NCBI GenBank assembly: GCA_027531445.1
Contig: JAPZRK010000046.1
Coordinates: forward strand, 1 to 64,000
Direction: 5' to 3'
From: Leptospira sp.
GTDB lineage: Bacteria > Spirochaetota > Leptospiria > Leptospirales > Leptospiraceae
Length of the DNA stretch: 64,000 nt
This document shows, in pieces, positions 34,860 through 43,440 of this stretch; position 1 is the first letter of the stretch, and each line of letters starts with the position of its first letter. The notes under the pieces are model-generated. The model saw only the letters and a list, made by a program, of their open reading frames with translations, ran no database searches and was not told the DNA's origin. The translations under genes were made by a program, and so were the position numbers.

Positions 34860-36443
34860 ATGAAATCAGAGCAAGATGGATGGGCGACTCGTATCGGTTT
34901 GATACTGGCTGTAGCGAGTGGAGCCATTGGATTAGGGAATTTTTTACGTTTTCCAGGCCAGGCAGCACAAAATGGTGGTGGTGCGTTTATGGTACCCTAT
35001 CTCATCAGCTTTTTGCTTCTTGGAGTGCCAGTGTGCCTCACGGAATGGACGATGGGACGAATGGGTGGGCATCACGGCCATAGTCTTCCATTTATTTTTA
35101 AAGAATACCTTAGCGGTTACGCTCTGAAAATTACGGGGACGATTGGTGTTATGGTCCCCGTCATGATTTACGTGTATTATATTTTCATCGAATCCTGGTG
35201 TCTTGCGTACGTTTATTATTTCCTAAGTGGCGGTCTAGGAACTTCAAATCTCTCTCCTGGCAATCTAGTTGAGCAAAAGGCGGTCATTGATGCTTCTTCC
35301 AATTTTTTTCTAGATCTAACGGGTGCTAGAGAAAATGGAGCTTCTTTTGAAAGTCCTATCATTCTATTTTTTTTACTATGTTTTTTGTTTAACTTCATAC
35401 TTGTTTTTAGAGGATTATCAAAGGGACTTGAAGCATTTGCAAAAATAGCGATGCCTTTGATGGGAATCTGTGCGCTCATTGTGCTAGTAAGAGTTTTGAC
35501 GATTCCAGGTATCGAATCAGGTCTTGCTGTTATGTGGAATCCTGATTGGAGTGCTTTAAAAGAACCAAAGGTATGGATCAGTGCGGCAGGACAAATCTTC
35601 TTTTCGCTTTCCACCGGCTTTGGTATTGCCCTTGTATTTTCCAGCTTTTTAAAAAAGAAAGATGATGTTGTACTATCTAGCATATCTTCTGCTTCCTTGA
35701 ATGAATTCGCAGAAGTTGTATTTGGCGGTTTGATTACCATTCCAGTTGCTTTTTTATTTTTGGGAGCAACGGTAACTGCCTTTGGAACCTTCGGAATGGG
35801 TTTCATTGCTTTACCAGCTGTGTTTAGTATGATGCCAGGTGGAAATCTATTTGGTGCATTATGGTATTTTGTATTATTTTTGGCTGCACTTACCTCTTCT
35901 ATTACAATGTTACAACCAGGAATTCTTTTTTTAGAGGAAGGCTTTCGATTGGGAAAAAGAAAAGCATCCCTGCTTCTCTTTATCTTCACATTTACCTTAT
36001 GTTTGCCTATCATATACTTTAATCGAGATTTTGCCGCTCTTGATATCGCCGATTTTTATATTGGAACGATTATGATTTATATATTGGCAACGATTCAGAT
36101 TTTTGTTTTTTATTTTAAGATAGGAGTAGATAAAGGTGCCGCACATGCTTCCGACGGTTCAATCATACCATTTCCCTTTATCATTCGATTGATATTGAAA
36201 TACATTACACCATGGTTTTTGGTATTTATCTTTATATCGTTTTGTTATATGAATTTACCCGAATATTTGGATAAAATGGATGCTGAAAAAATGAGCCAGC
36301 TAGCACTGAATCTCGGAAAAGACGAACAAGCCGCTCGAATCAAAGCTGACATTTCAAAATATGTAGTTTTGGGACTCCTTGGAATTTTTGTTTTTATATA
36401 TTATTTAGTTCATCTTGCACTCTTCCGTTCAGAAAGGAAATAA
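34860..36443 (+). CDS. Sodium-dependent transporter, NSS/SNF family
   Basis: A sodium-coupled amino-acid type importer. 527 residues, about twelve membrane helices. Helix 1 has the family's GAIGLGNFLRFPGQAAQNGGGAF, close to the LeuT/MhsT consensus including the unwound Gly-rich part. Helix 6 has SLSTGFGIALVFSSF (family FFSLSxGxG). The substrate is not certain, but the small hydrophobic gene downstream suggests the MetP branch that moves methionine or alanine. No ribosome site is visible before the ATG. Confidence 0.92.
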   Translation: MKSEQDGWATRIGLILAVASGAIGLGNFLRFPGQAAQNGGGAFMVPYLISFLLLGVPVCLTEWTMGRMGGHHGHSLPFIFKEYLSGYALKITGTIGVMVPVMIYVYYIFIESWCLAYVYYFLSGGLGTSNLSPGNLVEQKAVIDASSNFFLDLTGARENGASFESPIILFFLLCFLFNFILVFRGLSKGLEAFAKIAMPLMGICALIVLVRVLTIPGIESGLAVMWNPDWSALKEPKVWISAAGQIFFSLSTGFGIALVFSSFLKKKDDVVLSSISSASLNEFAEVVFGGLITIPVAFLFLGATVTAFGTFGMGFIALPAVFSMMPGGNLFGALWYFVLFLAALTSSITMLQPGILFLEEGFRLGKRKASLLLFIFTFTLCLPIIYFNRDFAALDIADFYIGTIMIYILATIQIFVFYFKIGVDKGAAHASDGSIIPFPFIIRLILKYITPWFLVFIFISFCYMNLPEYLDKMDAEKMSQLALNLGKDEQAARIKADISKYVVLGLLGIFVFIYYLVHLALFRSERK

Positions 36444-36446
36444 ATT

Positions 36447-36563
36447 ATGGAACAAACAGTTCACTTGAATGGACAAGGTATCTTCATCATGGTTCTTTCC
36501 TTAACATCTGTTGTAGCATTGAGTATCTTTTGTATTATTCATTTACTTCGAAATAAGGAATAG
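36447..36563 (+). CDS. MetS-like small NSS transporter subunit
   Basis: A 38-residue protein with one hydrophobic helix (about residues 11-32), ending in RNKE. It starts 3 nt after the transporter stop, with AAAGGAAA upstream, and ends 2 nt before the helicase gene start. Small one-helix proteins called MetS accompany MetP-type NSS transporters in other bacteria and are required for activity there. The layout (short polar N-terminus, MVL-rich helix, basic end) fits that family, although the sequence match is limited by length. Confidence 0.7.
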   Translation: MEQTVHLNGQGIFIMVLSLTSVVALSIFCIIHLLRNKE

Positions 36564-36565
36564 TT

Positions 36566-38557
36566 TTGAATACTCGCACCATCTTCGAAAAGAATCTTTC
36601 AAAGTTATGGGAAGATTATGAACCTCGCAAAGAACAGATTTCTATGGGTGAATCTGTTGAGTCTGCATTCGAAAAAGGTCAACATTTGGTCGTTGAAGCT
36701 GGAACTGGAGTCGGCAAATCACTTGCATATTTGATACCCGCCGCATTGTTTGCATTAGAAAATGAAACAACCGTTGTTATCTCGACAGAAACAAAATCAT
36801 TGCAAGACCAAATTTTTGAAAAAGATATCAATATCGTGAGAGAAGTGATCAATAAGGATATCACTGCCCATGTTGCACTTGGAGCCAATAACTACTTATG
36901 TAAGCGAAAGTATTCCAAGGTTATGGATCGTGGTGAATTTGGTGTCGAAATGGAGAGTGAAATCGACACCTTCGTTAAATGGGAAAAGATGACGGAATCA
37001 GGCATTCGATCCGAGTACAAAGGGTTTTTGTCCAATTCATTTTGGAACCAGGTGGGTCGAGATGCCGATAACTGCTTGGCTCGAAACTGTCCTAACTTTT
37101 CATCATCCTACTACTTTCTCGAAAAAGAAAAATGGAAAAAAGCGAATATACTTATAGTTAACCATCATCTTCTTGCAAGTCACATGGCAGGAGATTTTCG
37201 GATTTTACCACCTTTTAAACATTTGGTGATAGATGAAGCACATGCCTTTCCTGAAATCGTTGGACGTGCATTTGGATCCGAAGTAAAATATGAAGTAATA
37301 CTGAATTTGTTACACTATATTTTTCATCCAGAAAAGAAGTCCGGTCTCGCACTTAAGCTTCCGGATATTAAAAGGACAAAGTTAATTGAGGCGATTGATA
37401 AATCACTAATCCATTTAACGGATTTTTTTAGATTATTATTTTCAGAAATCCCATTGAACTTTCAATTTTCGTTTCGGCATACAAACCGAATCAAAGTAGA
37501 CGATGGTGTTTTAGAAGACTCATTGTATGATACATCTGAACTTCTCCTTCAGTATTTAGAAACATACAAAAAAGACAGTGAGGACGCTGACGAAAAAGAG
37601 ATGGCGATCGGTTTGGAAATGGTCGGTGTGAATCTAAAAAAGGCTTCCTCTTTTATTGAAGAGTTTCGGACAAAAACGAACCAAAATCTTGTTTTTTGGA
37701 TTGAAGCACCTCACCAAAATTCAAAAGAACGTTACTATCATTTGTATTCTCAACCAAAAAATACGGAAGAAATTTTATCCAAAAGTCTTTTTCCAAATAT
37801 GGAATCAGTCGTTTTAACTTCCGCAACCTTATCTCCGTCACCTGGCAATTTTCAATACTTCTTAAAGGAAATTGGAACCCAGGATGTTCTTACCAAAACT
37901 CTCGATTCTCCATTTTCTTATAAAACTCATTCCTTACTTTTTGTTCCTAAAAATATTGCTGATCCAACGACTAACGCGCAAAAGAATAAAACAGATCTAT
38001 CTTTTTGGATTCAAAAGCTCGTGACGCTTTCACAAGGAGATGCTTTTGTCTTGTTTACTTCGAACAAGTTGTTGCAGGAAGTTTATGAAGAATTGTCTCA
38101 AAAATTGGATTTTCCTGTTTTTTCTCAAACTCAGTTAGGTGCGATCCAAGCAAAAAGGGAATTTCTGGAAACAAAAGGGAGTGTTTTATTTGGAGTTTCA
38201 AGTTTTTGGCAAGGGGTTGATATCAAAGGCGATAAGCTGAGAAATGTTATCATCACTAAATTGCCTTTTCAGGTTCCCACAGAACCTGTGCTCCAAGCAA
38301 AAATGGAGGATATGGAGCGTTCTGGCAAAAGTCCATTTTGGGAAATGCAAGTGCCAAAGACTTGTTTGCAACTCCGACAAGGTTTCGGTAGACTGATTCG
38401 ATCCAGCAAAGACACAGGTATGGTCAGTATATTGGATCCAAGGATACACACAAAATCTTATGGTAAAAATGTGATTCAAAGTCTTCCGAAAGGTGTCCCA
38501 GTTGTAACAGAATTTGATGAGTTGGAAAGAAAATTCAAAAATTTGCCGAAGGGTTAA
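36566..38557 (+). CDS. DinG/XPD-type ATP-dependent helicase
   Basis: A superfamily 2 DNA helicase, 663 residues. It has Walker A EAGTGVGKSLAYL (about 44-56), the DEAH box in VIDEAHAFPE (222-230) and C-terminal motifs SSFWQGVDIKG and QLRQGFGRLIR. The iron-sulfur region between has Cys112, Cys170 and Cys175, but the fourth position (181) is Ser. The start is TTG at 36566 with AAGGAA upstream. Expected to act in repair or R-loop removal. The odd cysteine count may mean the cluster is lost or unstable. Confidence 0.88.
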   Translation: MNTRTIFEKNLSKLWEDYEPRKEQISMGESVESAFEKGQHLVVEAGTGVGKSLAYLIPAALFALENETTVVISTETKSLQDQIFEKDINIVREVINKDITAHVALGANNYLCKRKYSKVMDRGEFGVEMESEIDTFVKWEKMTESGIRSEYKGFLSNSFWNQVGRDADNCLARNCPNFSSSYYFLEKEKWKKANILIVNHHLLASHMAGDFRILPPFKHLVIDEAHAFPEIVGRAFGSEVKYEVILNLLHYIFHPEKKSGLALKLPDIKRTKLIEAIDKSLIHLTDFFRLLFSEIPLNFQFSFRHTNRIKVDDGVLEDSLYDTSELLLQYLETYKKDSEDADEKEMAIGLEMVGVNLKKASSFIEEFRTKTNQNLVFWIEAPHQNSKERYYHLYSQPKNTEEILSKSLFPNMESVVLTSATLSPSPGNFQYFLKEIGTQDVLTKTLDSPFSYKTHSLLFVPKNIADPTTNAQKNKTDLSFWIQKLVTLSQGDAFVLFTSNKLLQEVYEELSQKLDFPVFSQTQLGAIQAKREFLETKGSVLFGVSSFWQGVDIKGDKLRNVIITKLPFQVPTEPVLQAKMEDMERSGKSPFWEMQVPKTCLQLRQGFGRLIRSSKDTGMVSILDPRIHTKSYGKNVIQSLPKGVPVVTEFDELERKFKNLPKG

Positions 38558-38562
38558 ATAGT

Positions 38563-39429
38563 ATGATTCATTCAAAACTAATTTATTTTTCCCTTTTTTT
38601 CCTTCTTCTATATCAGATCTCGGCTGATCCTTCAGCTGATGAAGACTTTTTTAAAACCAAAACCAATTGGTATGATTTGAATATTACTGCGGAAGTGAAT
38701 GAGACACTGCCAAAAATCGTTTTTGATCAAAATGATCCTGATTTTGGAAAACCCAATACGGCAACAAACAAAAGTAGGTCTGATCTCTTAGCTCGAAAGA
38801 AGTCAAAAGAGAAGTTAAGGATGAGGCTATCTCAAAAATTAGAATCATTAATTTTGGATTCGAATTATACAATTTACGAATATTCTCAATCAAATCCGGC
38901 GGTTAGATCACGGATCAATACATTTATCACCGAAGAGAAAGAAACCTTTGACTTTATCCCCGTCAAAAATCAATTACAGGCGAAGGCGACCATTAAATTA
39001 ACTGGGAAGAATGGATTCCTCTCCTATCTTCCATTTGAATACGGCACGGAAGCAATTCCTAGTTTCAATGAATCGATTCTGCCGGAAGAATTTACAGGAC
39101 TTGTAGTTGATGCGCGGCACCTTGATCTCAATAAGGCTCTCCTTCCTAGAATCCAGTCAGATAGAGGATTGGATATCTATTCACCTGCTTACGTGAAAGA
39201 AGGTTATGCAATCGAAAGCGGATACATCGTATATCGAAACGATGCTAACCAATCCAACTGGGCAAAAAGAGTTGGAAAAAATCCATTTTTTGTAATGGGA
39301 CTCAGCGTTTCGGGAAAGAACAAAACAGATATTATTCTGCCTTCGGATGAAGTGGCTAAGCTCCTTAGCCACCCGGAAACTAAAAAGCAACTTACACGTT
39401 GCAGAGTGATGATTTTAACTTCGAAGTAA
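38563..39429 (+). CDS. Secreted LPP20/FlgP-like protein
   Basis: A 288-residue exported protein (signal segment about 5-20, ending near ISADPSA). The C-terminal half contains FTGLVVDARHLDLNKALLPR, which resembles the LPP20/FlgP family (YTGLIIDARGLGLKPALSPK), and then DIYSPAYVKEGYAIESGYIVY. No Cys at a lipobox, so it is probably soluble or surface-attached. The 3' end overlaps the convergent TPR gene by 38 nt. Resemblance is by eye; the family has links to motility in other bacteria. Confidence 0.6.
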   Translation: MIHSKLIYFSLFFLLLYQISADPSADEDFFKTKTNWYDLNITAEVNETLPKIVFDQNDPDFGKPNTATNKSRSDLLARKKSKEKLRMRLSQKLESLILDSNYTIYEYSQSNPAVRSRINTFITEEKETFDFIPVKNQLQAKATIKLTGKNGFLSYLPFEYGTEAIPSFNESILPEEFTGLVVDARHLDLNKALLPRIQSDRGLDIYSPAYVKEGYAIESGYIVYRNDANQSNWAKRVGKNPFFVMGLSVSGKNKTDIILPSDEVAKLLSHPETKKQLTRCRVMILTSK

Positions 39430-40195
39430 TTGATAAAAAAGTTTTTTCGGCTTTTTCATACTCACCGTGAAATAAGTAGGCAAAACCCATATCTTCTAAC
39501 TCGCGCATGGTGAGATCTTTACTTCTAGATTCTAAATTTGAAATATTCGAAAAAACAGCACTATAGGCATCACGCTTCTCCTCAAAACTAGGAAGTTTGA
39601 CTCTACCTGGAATGTTTTCGAAAATTATATTTGCTTCTTTGTGTCGATCCAAAAAGAGCAAAGACATTCCAACTATCTTATGAATTTCAACATCATTTAG
39701 TTTTTTTATATTTTCTCTAAATGATTTGATCACTTCCTCATACTTTCTTAGATGATAGGTTGCGATCATTTCCTCTTTAAGAAAAGATGCATCATTGAAT
39801 TTTTTCTTGTAAAGTGTTAAAACATCTTTGGCTTCGGCATAATTTTCAGATCGGAAAAAAATCTTTATCGATAAACTTATGATTCCGTGACAGATCAAAG
39901 CCTGTTGGGATTGAAAGTAAAGGCTTACTTGGCTTGCAGCTTCTTTGTATATGCCAGCATTAAAATTGATGAGTGCTTCCACAATTGGAGATAAGGGAGA
40001 AATTCCTTTTGGACTAGGATCTATCAATTTACCATTCAATTCGTAAGAGGCAAGATATGCCAGGTGTTGTAAGTAATGGTTATTAAGATTTTGTTTGGCT
40101 AAATTTATGACTTCATCCGATGCCCCAACTTCATAGAGATCCCAGGCTTCTTTCTCCAAAGAAGAATTGATGCCTTTCGTTGCTTGCTGTGCCAT
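39392..40195 (-). CDS. TPR-like repeat protein
   Basis: A 267-residue protein of stacked helical hairpins in TPR style: AYLASYELNGKL, then FNAGIYKEAASQVSLYF, then FFRSENYAEAKDVLTLYKKKF and FLFHGEYEKAEKTFLSI (last segment GFAYLFHGEYEKAEKTFLSI). No signal peptide, so cytoplasmic. Function unknown; such proteins act as scaffolds. Its final codons overlap the convergent LPP20-like gene. Confidence 0.65.
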   Translation of the reverse strand: MAQQATKGINSSLEKEAWDLYEVGASDEVINLAKQNLNNHYLQHLAYLASYELNGKLIDPSPKGISPLSPIVEALINFNAGIYKEAASQVSLYFQSQQALICHGIISLSIKIFFRSENYAEAKDVLTLYKKKFNDASFLKEEMIATYHLRKYEEVIKSFRENIKKLNDVEIHKIVGMSLLFLDRHKEANIIFENIPGRVKLPSFEEKRDAYSAVFSNISNLESRSKDLTMRELEDMGFAYLFHGEYEKAEKTFLSITSKLKSSLCNV

Positions 40196-40251
40196 AGATT
40201 ACCTCTCTACAAAAAAGATCGGCAACGTATGAAAAAATCAGTGTAATATTT

Positions 40252-41544
40252 TTACGGATGGAGTCGGTAAATCATGCGCGGATATGGAATGCATTCTCGA
40301 ACGTGACTCAGTCCACAGATCCACGCAAGGATCCTTTCTTGGCCCATACCGAACCCAGAATGTGGAACCGACCCGTATTTTCGAAGATCTAGATACCAAT
40401 TATAGGATTCCACAGGCAAATTTTCTTCTTGAAGGCGCTCTACGATTTTATCGTAACTTTCTTCTCTTTCCGAGCCACCAATGATTTCACCGACTCCCTC
40501 GGGCGCCAATAGATCAGCACAGAGTACAGTCCTTGGATCACTCGGATTTTGTTTCATGTAAAATGCTTTGATCGAGCGTGGATAGTTTTTTACGAAGACT
40601 GCGGATTGGAAGTGAGTTGTGAGAATATTTTCCCTTTCGGCACTGATATCTTCGCCCCATTCGATTCCTTCTCCCTTATCTTTAAGCAATTGTATGGCGT
40701 CGGTGTATTCAATTTGTGGGAATGGATTTGCGACCTGCGCCAAAAGGGGCAATGGATCACGTTCTAACATTTTTAATTCAGTAGAACAACGATGTACAAC
40801 CACAGAAATGATCTTACGAACGAAATCGTCCTGGAGGGTTATGTTGTCTTCATTGGAGAAAAAAGCTGTTTCCGCTTCTACCATCCAGAATTCCGTCAAA
40901 TGCCGTCTGGTTTTGCTTTTTTCTGCTCGGAACGTCGGACCAAAACAATAAACCTTTGAATGCGAAAAAGCGGCTGTCTCAAGATACAACTGGCCTGTTT
41001 GTGCAAGATATGCGTTTCCAAGGTCAAAGTATTCGGTAGAAAAAAGTGTTCCGGCAGACTCTCCTACAGAACCAGTTAAAATTGGCGTATCGATTAGCGT
41101 GTAATTCGCCTGATGAAAATACTCTCGGATGGCAAAGGATAATTCCGATCGAATTTTGAGGATTGCTAGTTGACGTTTGGACCTAAGCCATAGGTGCCGA
41201 TGGTTGTGCAAAAAATCTGGTCCATGTTCTTTCGGTGTAATGGGATAATCGGATGACACCCCCACGACCTGAAATTCGCTCATATGCAATTCACGCCCAA
41301 ATGGTGCCTTTGCATTTTCTTCCCAATGTCCTTTAACAGTTAAGGAAGTTTCCTGCGGAAGTGATTTGATCATTTTGAACGTCTCTTCACCCAGCTTTTC
41401 CCTTTCAGCAACAATTTGAAAGATCGAACCATTCGTTCTGAATTGTATAAATTGGACATGGTTATTGCCACGGATTGCCTGCACCCAGCCATTTAGGACT
41501 TCGAATGCCTTTGTGTCGGAGATTTGATCGTTAGTTTGAGACAT
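40252..41544 (-). CDS. asnS: Asparaginyl-tRNA synthetase
   Basis: Charges tRNA-Asn directly. 430 residues from ATG 41544; the open frame runs on to 41664 but that overlaps folD. An N-terminal anticodon-binding OB fold (about 15-110) is followed by the class II core with motif 2 FGPTFRAEKSKTRRHLTEFWM and motif 3 GFGMGQERILAWI. RHLTEF is the AsnS/AspS type, and the OB-fold plus overall length fit AsnS. It diverges from folD across 54 nt. Confidence 0.92.
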   Translation of the reverse strand: MSQTNDQISDTKAFEVLNGWVQAIRGNNHVQFIQFRTNGSIFQIVAEREKLGEETFKMIKSLPQETSLTVKGHWEENAKAPFGRELHMSEFQVVGVSSDYPITPKEHGPDFLHNHRHLWLRSKRQLAILKIRSELSFAIREYFHQANYTLIDTPILTGSVGESAGTLFSTEYFDLGNAYLAQTGQLYLETAAFSHSKVYCFGPTFRAEKSKTRRHLTEFWMVEAETAFFSNEDNITLQDDFVRKIISVVVHRCSTELKMLERDPLPLLAQVANPFPQIEYTDAIQLLKDKGEGIEWGEDISAERENILTTHFQSAVFVKNYPRSIKAFYMKQNPSDPRTVLCADLLAPEGVGEIIGGSEREESYDKIVERLQEENLPVESYNWYLDLRKYGSVPHSGFGMGQERILAWICGLSHVRECIPYPRMIYRLHP

Positions 41545-41598
41545 AGATGGTTTTTCTGTTTGCCAGTTCGATTTTCTTTGAAATTTTGAACTTACTAG

Positions 41599-42462
41599 AT
41601 GAAATCTCCCATCATACTCAACGGTAAAGCTATTTCTGAGAAGATCCGAAATGAGATCTCTCAAGAATTAAAAAAAATAGACCCAAACGGGTCAAATCCA
41701 CCCACCCTTGCAACCATACTTGTGGGAAACAATCCGGCTTCCGAGACCTATGTCAATATGAAGGTTAAGGCTTGCGCTACTGTCGGAATGCTCTCGAAAT
41801 ATGTTCGACTGCCAGAAGAGACGACCACCGAACAATTGCTTCATGAAATACGTCTTTTAAACGAGAATCCCCAAGTTCATGGTATCCTCTTACAACATCC
41901 TGTGCCTCACCAAATTGATGAAAGATTATGTTTTGATGCAATTCTGCCTGAGAAGGATGTGGATGGAGTGACTACTTCATCATTTGGAAGACTGTCAATG
42001 GGAAAGGAGGCCTATTTCCCTTGCACTCCTTATGGAATGGTTCTTTTGCTTAAAGAATATGGAATTTCAGTTGCTGGAAAACATGCGGTTGTTGTTGGTC
42101 GTTCACCTATTTTGGGTAAACCGATGGCTATCATGCTTACAAATTTGGATGCTACTGTTACATTATGTCATTCTAAGACTCAAAATTTGAAAGAGCTAGT
42201 AAAACAGGCCGATATCGTCGTTGGCGCAGTCGGAAAACCAGAATTTATTAAATCTGATTGGATCAAAGACGGAGCGGTTTTATTGGATGCTGGATATAAT
42301 GTTGGTAATGTGGGGGATATAGAAATTTCGGTAGCCAAGGATAAATCTTCTTTTTATACTCCTGTGCCTGGAGGTGTTGGCCCCATGACTATAGCTGTGT
42401 TAATCCTTCAAACTCTGTATTCGTATCAAAAAAAGTTTTCTCCTGTTTTAAAGAGCACCTAA
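41599..42462 (+). CDS. folD: Bifunctional methylene-THF dehydrogenase/cyclohydrolase
   Basis: Folate one-carbon enzyme. 287 residues. It has the family motifs VGNNPASETYVNMKVKAC with the catalytic Lys, GILLQHPVPHQ, EKDVDGVT and the NADP site VVVGRSPILGKP, ending PVPGGVGPMT. All expected residues are seen. The ATG at 41599 has no obvious ribosome site. The next gene begins one base after the stop. Confidence 0.96.
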   Translation: MKSPIILNGKAISEKIRNEISQELKKIDPNGSNPPTLATILVGNNPASETYVNMKVKACATVGMLSKYVRLPEETTTEQLLHEIRLLNENPQVHGILLQHPVPHQIDERLCFDAILPEKDVDGVTTSSFGRLSMGKEAYFPCTPYGMVLLLKEYGISVAGKHAVVVGRSPILGKPMAIMLTNLDATVTLCHSKTQNLKELVKQADIVVGAVGKPEFIKSDWIKDGAVLLDAGYNVGNVGDIEISVAKDKSSFYTPVPGGVGPMTIAVLILQTLYSYQKKFSPVLKST

Positions 42463-42463
42463 T

Positions 42464-43432
42464 ATGCCGGAAGCGATAAGTTTTGATGTTTGTTTTCAAA
42501 CCTTTCCCAAATTAGATCCGCCTGATGATTTGGATGCGTTCTGGAAAGAAGGATTTTTGCAGTTAAAAAAGGTACCAATTCAATCTACGTTCAAAACAGT
42601 TTTAAAAGGTTCCTTTATTTGGGAGTCTCTAAATGAAGTTTCCTTTCAAGGTATTGGCAATTATACGATTCATGGTAAGCTTGCCATACCAAGAAAACGA
42701 GGCGATCGGCCAGTCGTAGTTTTCTTTCATGATTATATGGGTGTTGATGAAGAAATCCACAAAGGTTATTCTGATCTAGGGGTCGCTCAGTTACATGTTA
42801 GTCTACGCGGACATGGAAATGAAATGTTGCAGGCACCTGTTGATCCTGTTACAAACAAAACTGTCATCAATTGGTCAGCAAATTACTTTGCGGAAGGTTT
42901 AGATCCCAAAGAAGATTTCTATATGAGAAAGCTGTATTTGGACGTAATAAGAACCATTGAATTTTTAAGATTGGCGGATGGTATTGATGGCGACCAAATA
43001 ATTTTGCATGGAAAATCATTAGGCGCTTCACTTGCCGTCTTCGGTGCTGCTTATTCTGATCGAGTTAAAGGATTAATATTAGAAACACCGAATTTTTGTT
43101 ATATAGATAAGGACCAACTCTCTCTCAAACAAAATCCGTGGGTTAGAGAAATGCTTCCGACACTAGAAAAACGAGCGACAAAGAAGATAGATTACAAGAA
43201 AGCATTGGCTTATTTTGATTCCATACAGTTTGCCAAAAAAATCAAAATCCCTGCACTCTTTTCCTGCGGTATGGAAGATGAAAAGTCCCATCCTAAATCA
43301 ATTTTTGCGCTATTTAATCATATGAATTGTGATAAAAGAATGCAGATCTATCCGAATGAAGGAAACGAAGCCGGTAAAGAAAAACAGCCTACTGCCAACC
43401 TCGAATTTATAAAAGAAATTTTTAAAGTTTAA
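42464..43432 (+). CDS. Acetyl xylan esterase-like hydrolase lacking the catalytic His
   Basis: A 322-residue protein of the AXE1 (carbohydrate esterase 7) fold. The N-terminus has the F-P-x-L-D-x-P-x-D-x-D-x-F-W pattern. The elbow is GKSLGASLA with Ser185 (family GGSQGG). The acid is Asp272 in CGMEDEKS. The segment IYPNEGNEAG stands where the family has YPYNNHEGG, so the catalytic His appears to be Asn301. It is therefore likely inactive as a standard esterase, or uses another residue. It sits between folD and cysS. Confidence 0.75.
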   Translation: MPEAISFDVCFQTFPKLDPPDDLDAFWKEGFLQLKKVPIQSTFKTVLKGSFIWESLNEVSFQGIGNYTIHGKLAIPRKRGDRPVVVFFHDYMGVDEEIHKGYSDLGVAQLHVSLRGHGNEMLQAPVDPVTNKTVINWSANYFAEGLDPKEDFYMRKLYLDVIRTIEFLRLADGIDGDQIILHGKSLGASLAVFGAAYSDRVKGLILETPNFCYIDKDQLSLKQNPWVREMLPTLEKRATKKIDYKKALAYFDSIQFAKKIKIPALFSCGMEDEKSHPKSIFALFNHMNCDKRMQIYPNEGNEAGKEKQPTANLEFIKEIFKV

Positions 43433-43440
43433 TTTTTGTT

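Noticed and set aside
35216..36013. Long minus-strand frame inside the NSS transporter
   Set aside because: Antisense shadow of a strongly conserved transporter, Lys/Ser-rich with no domain.
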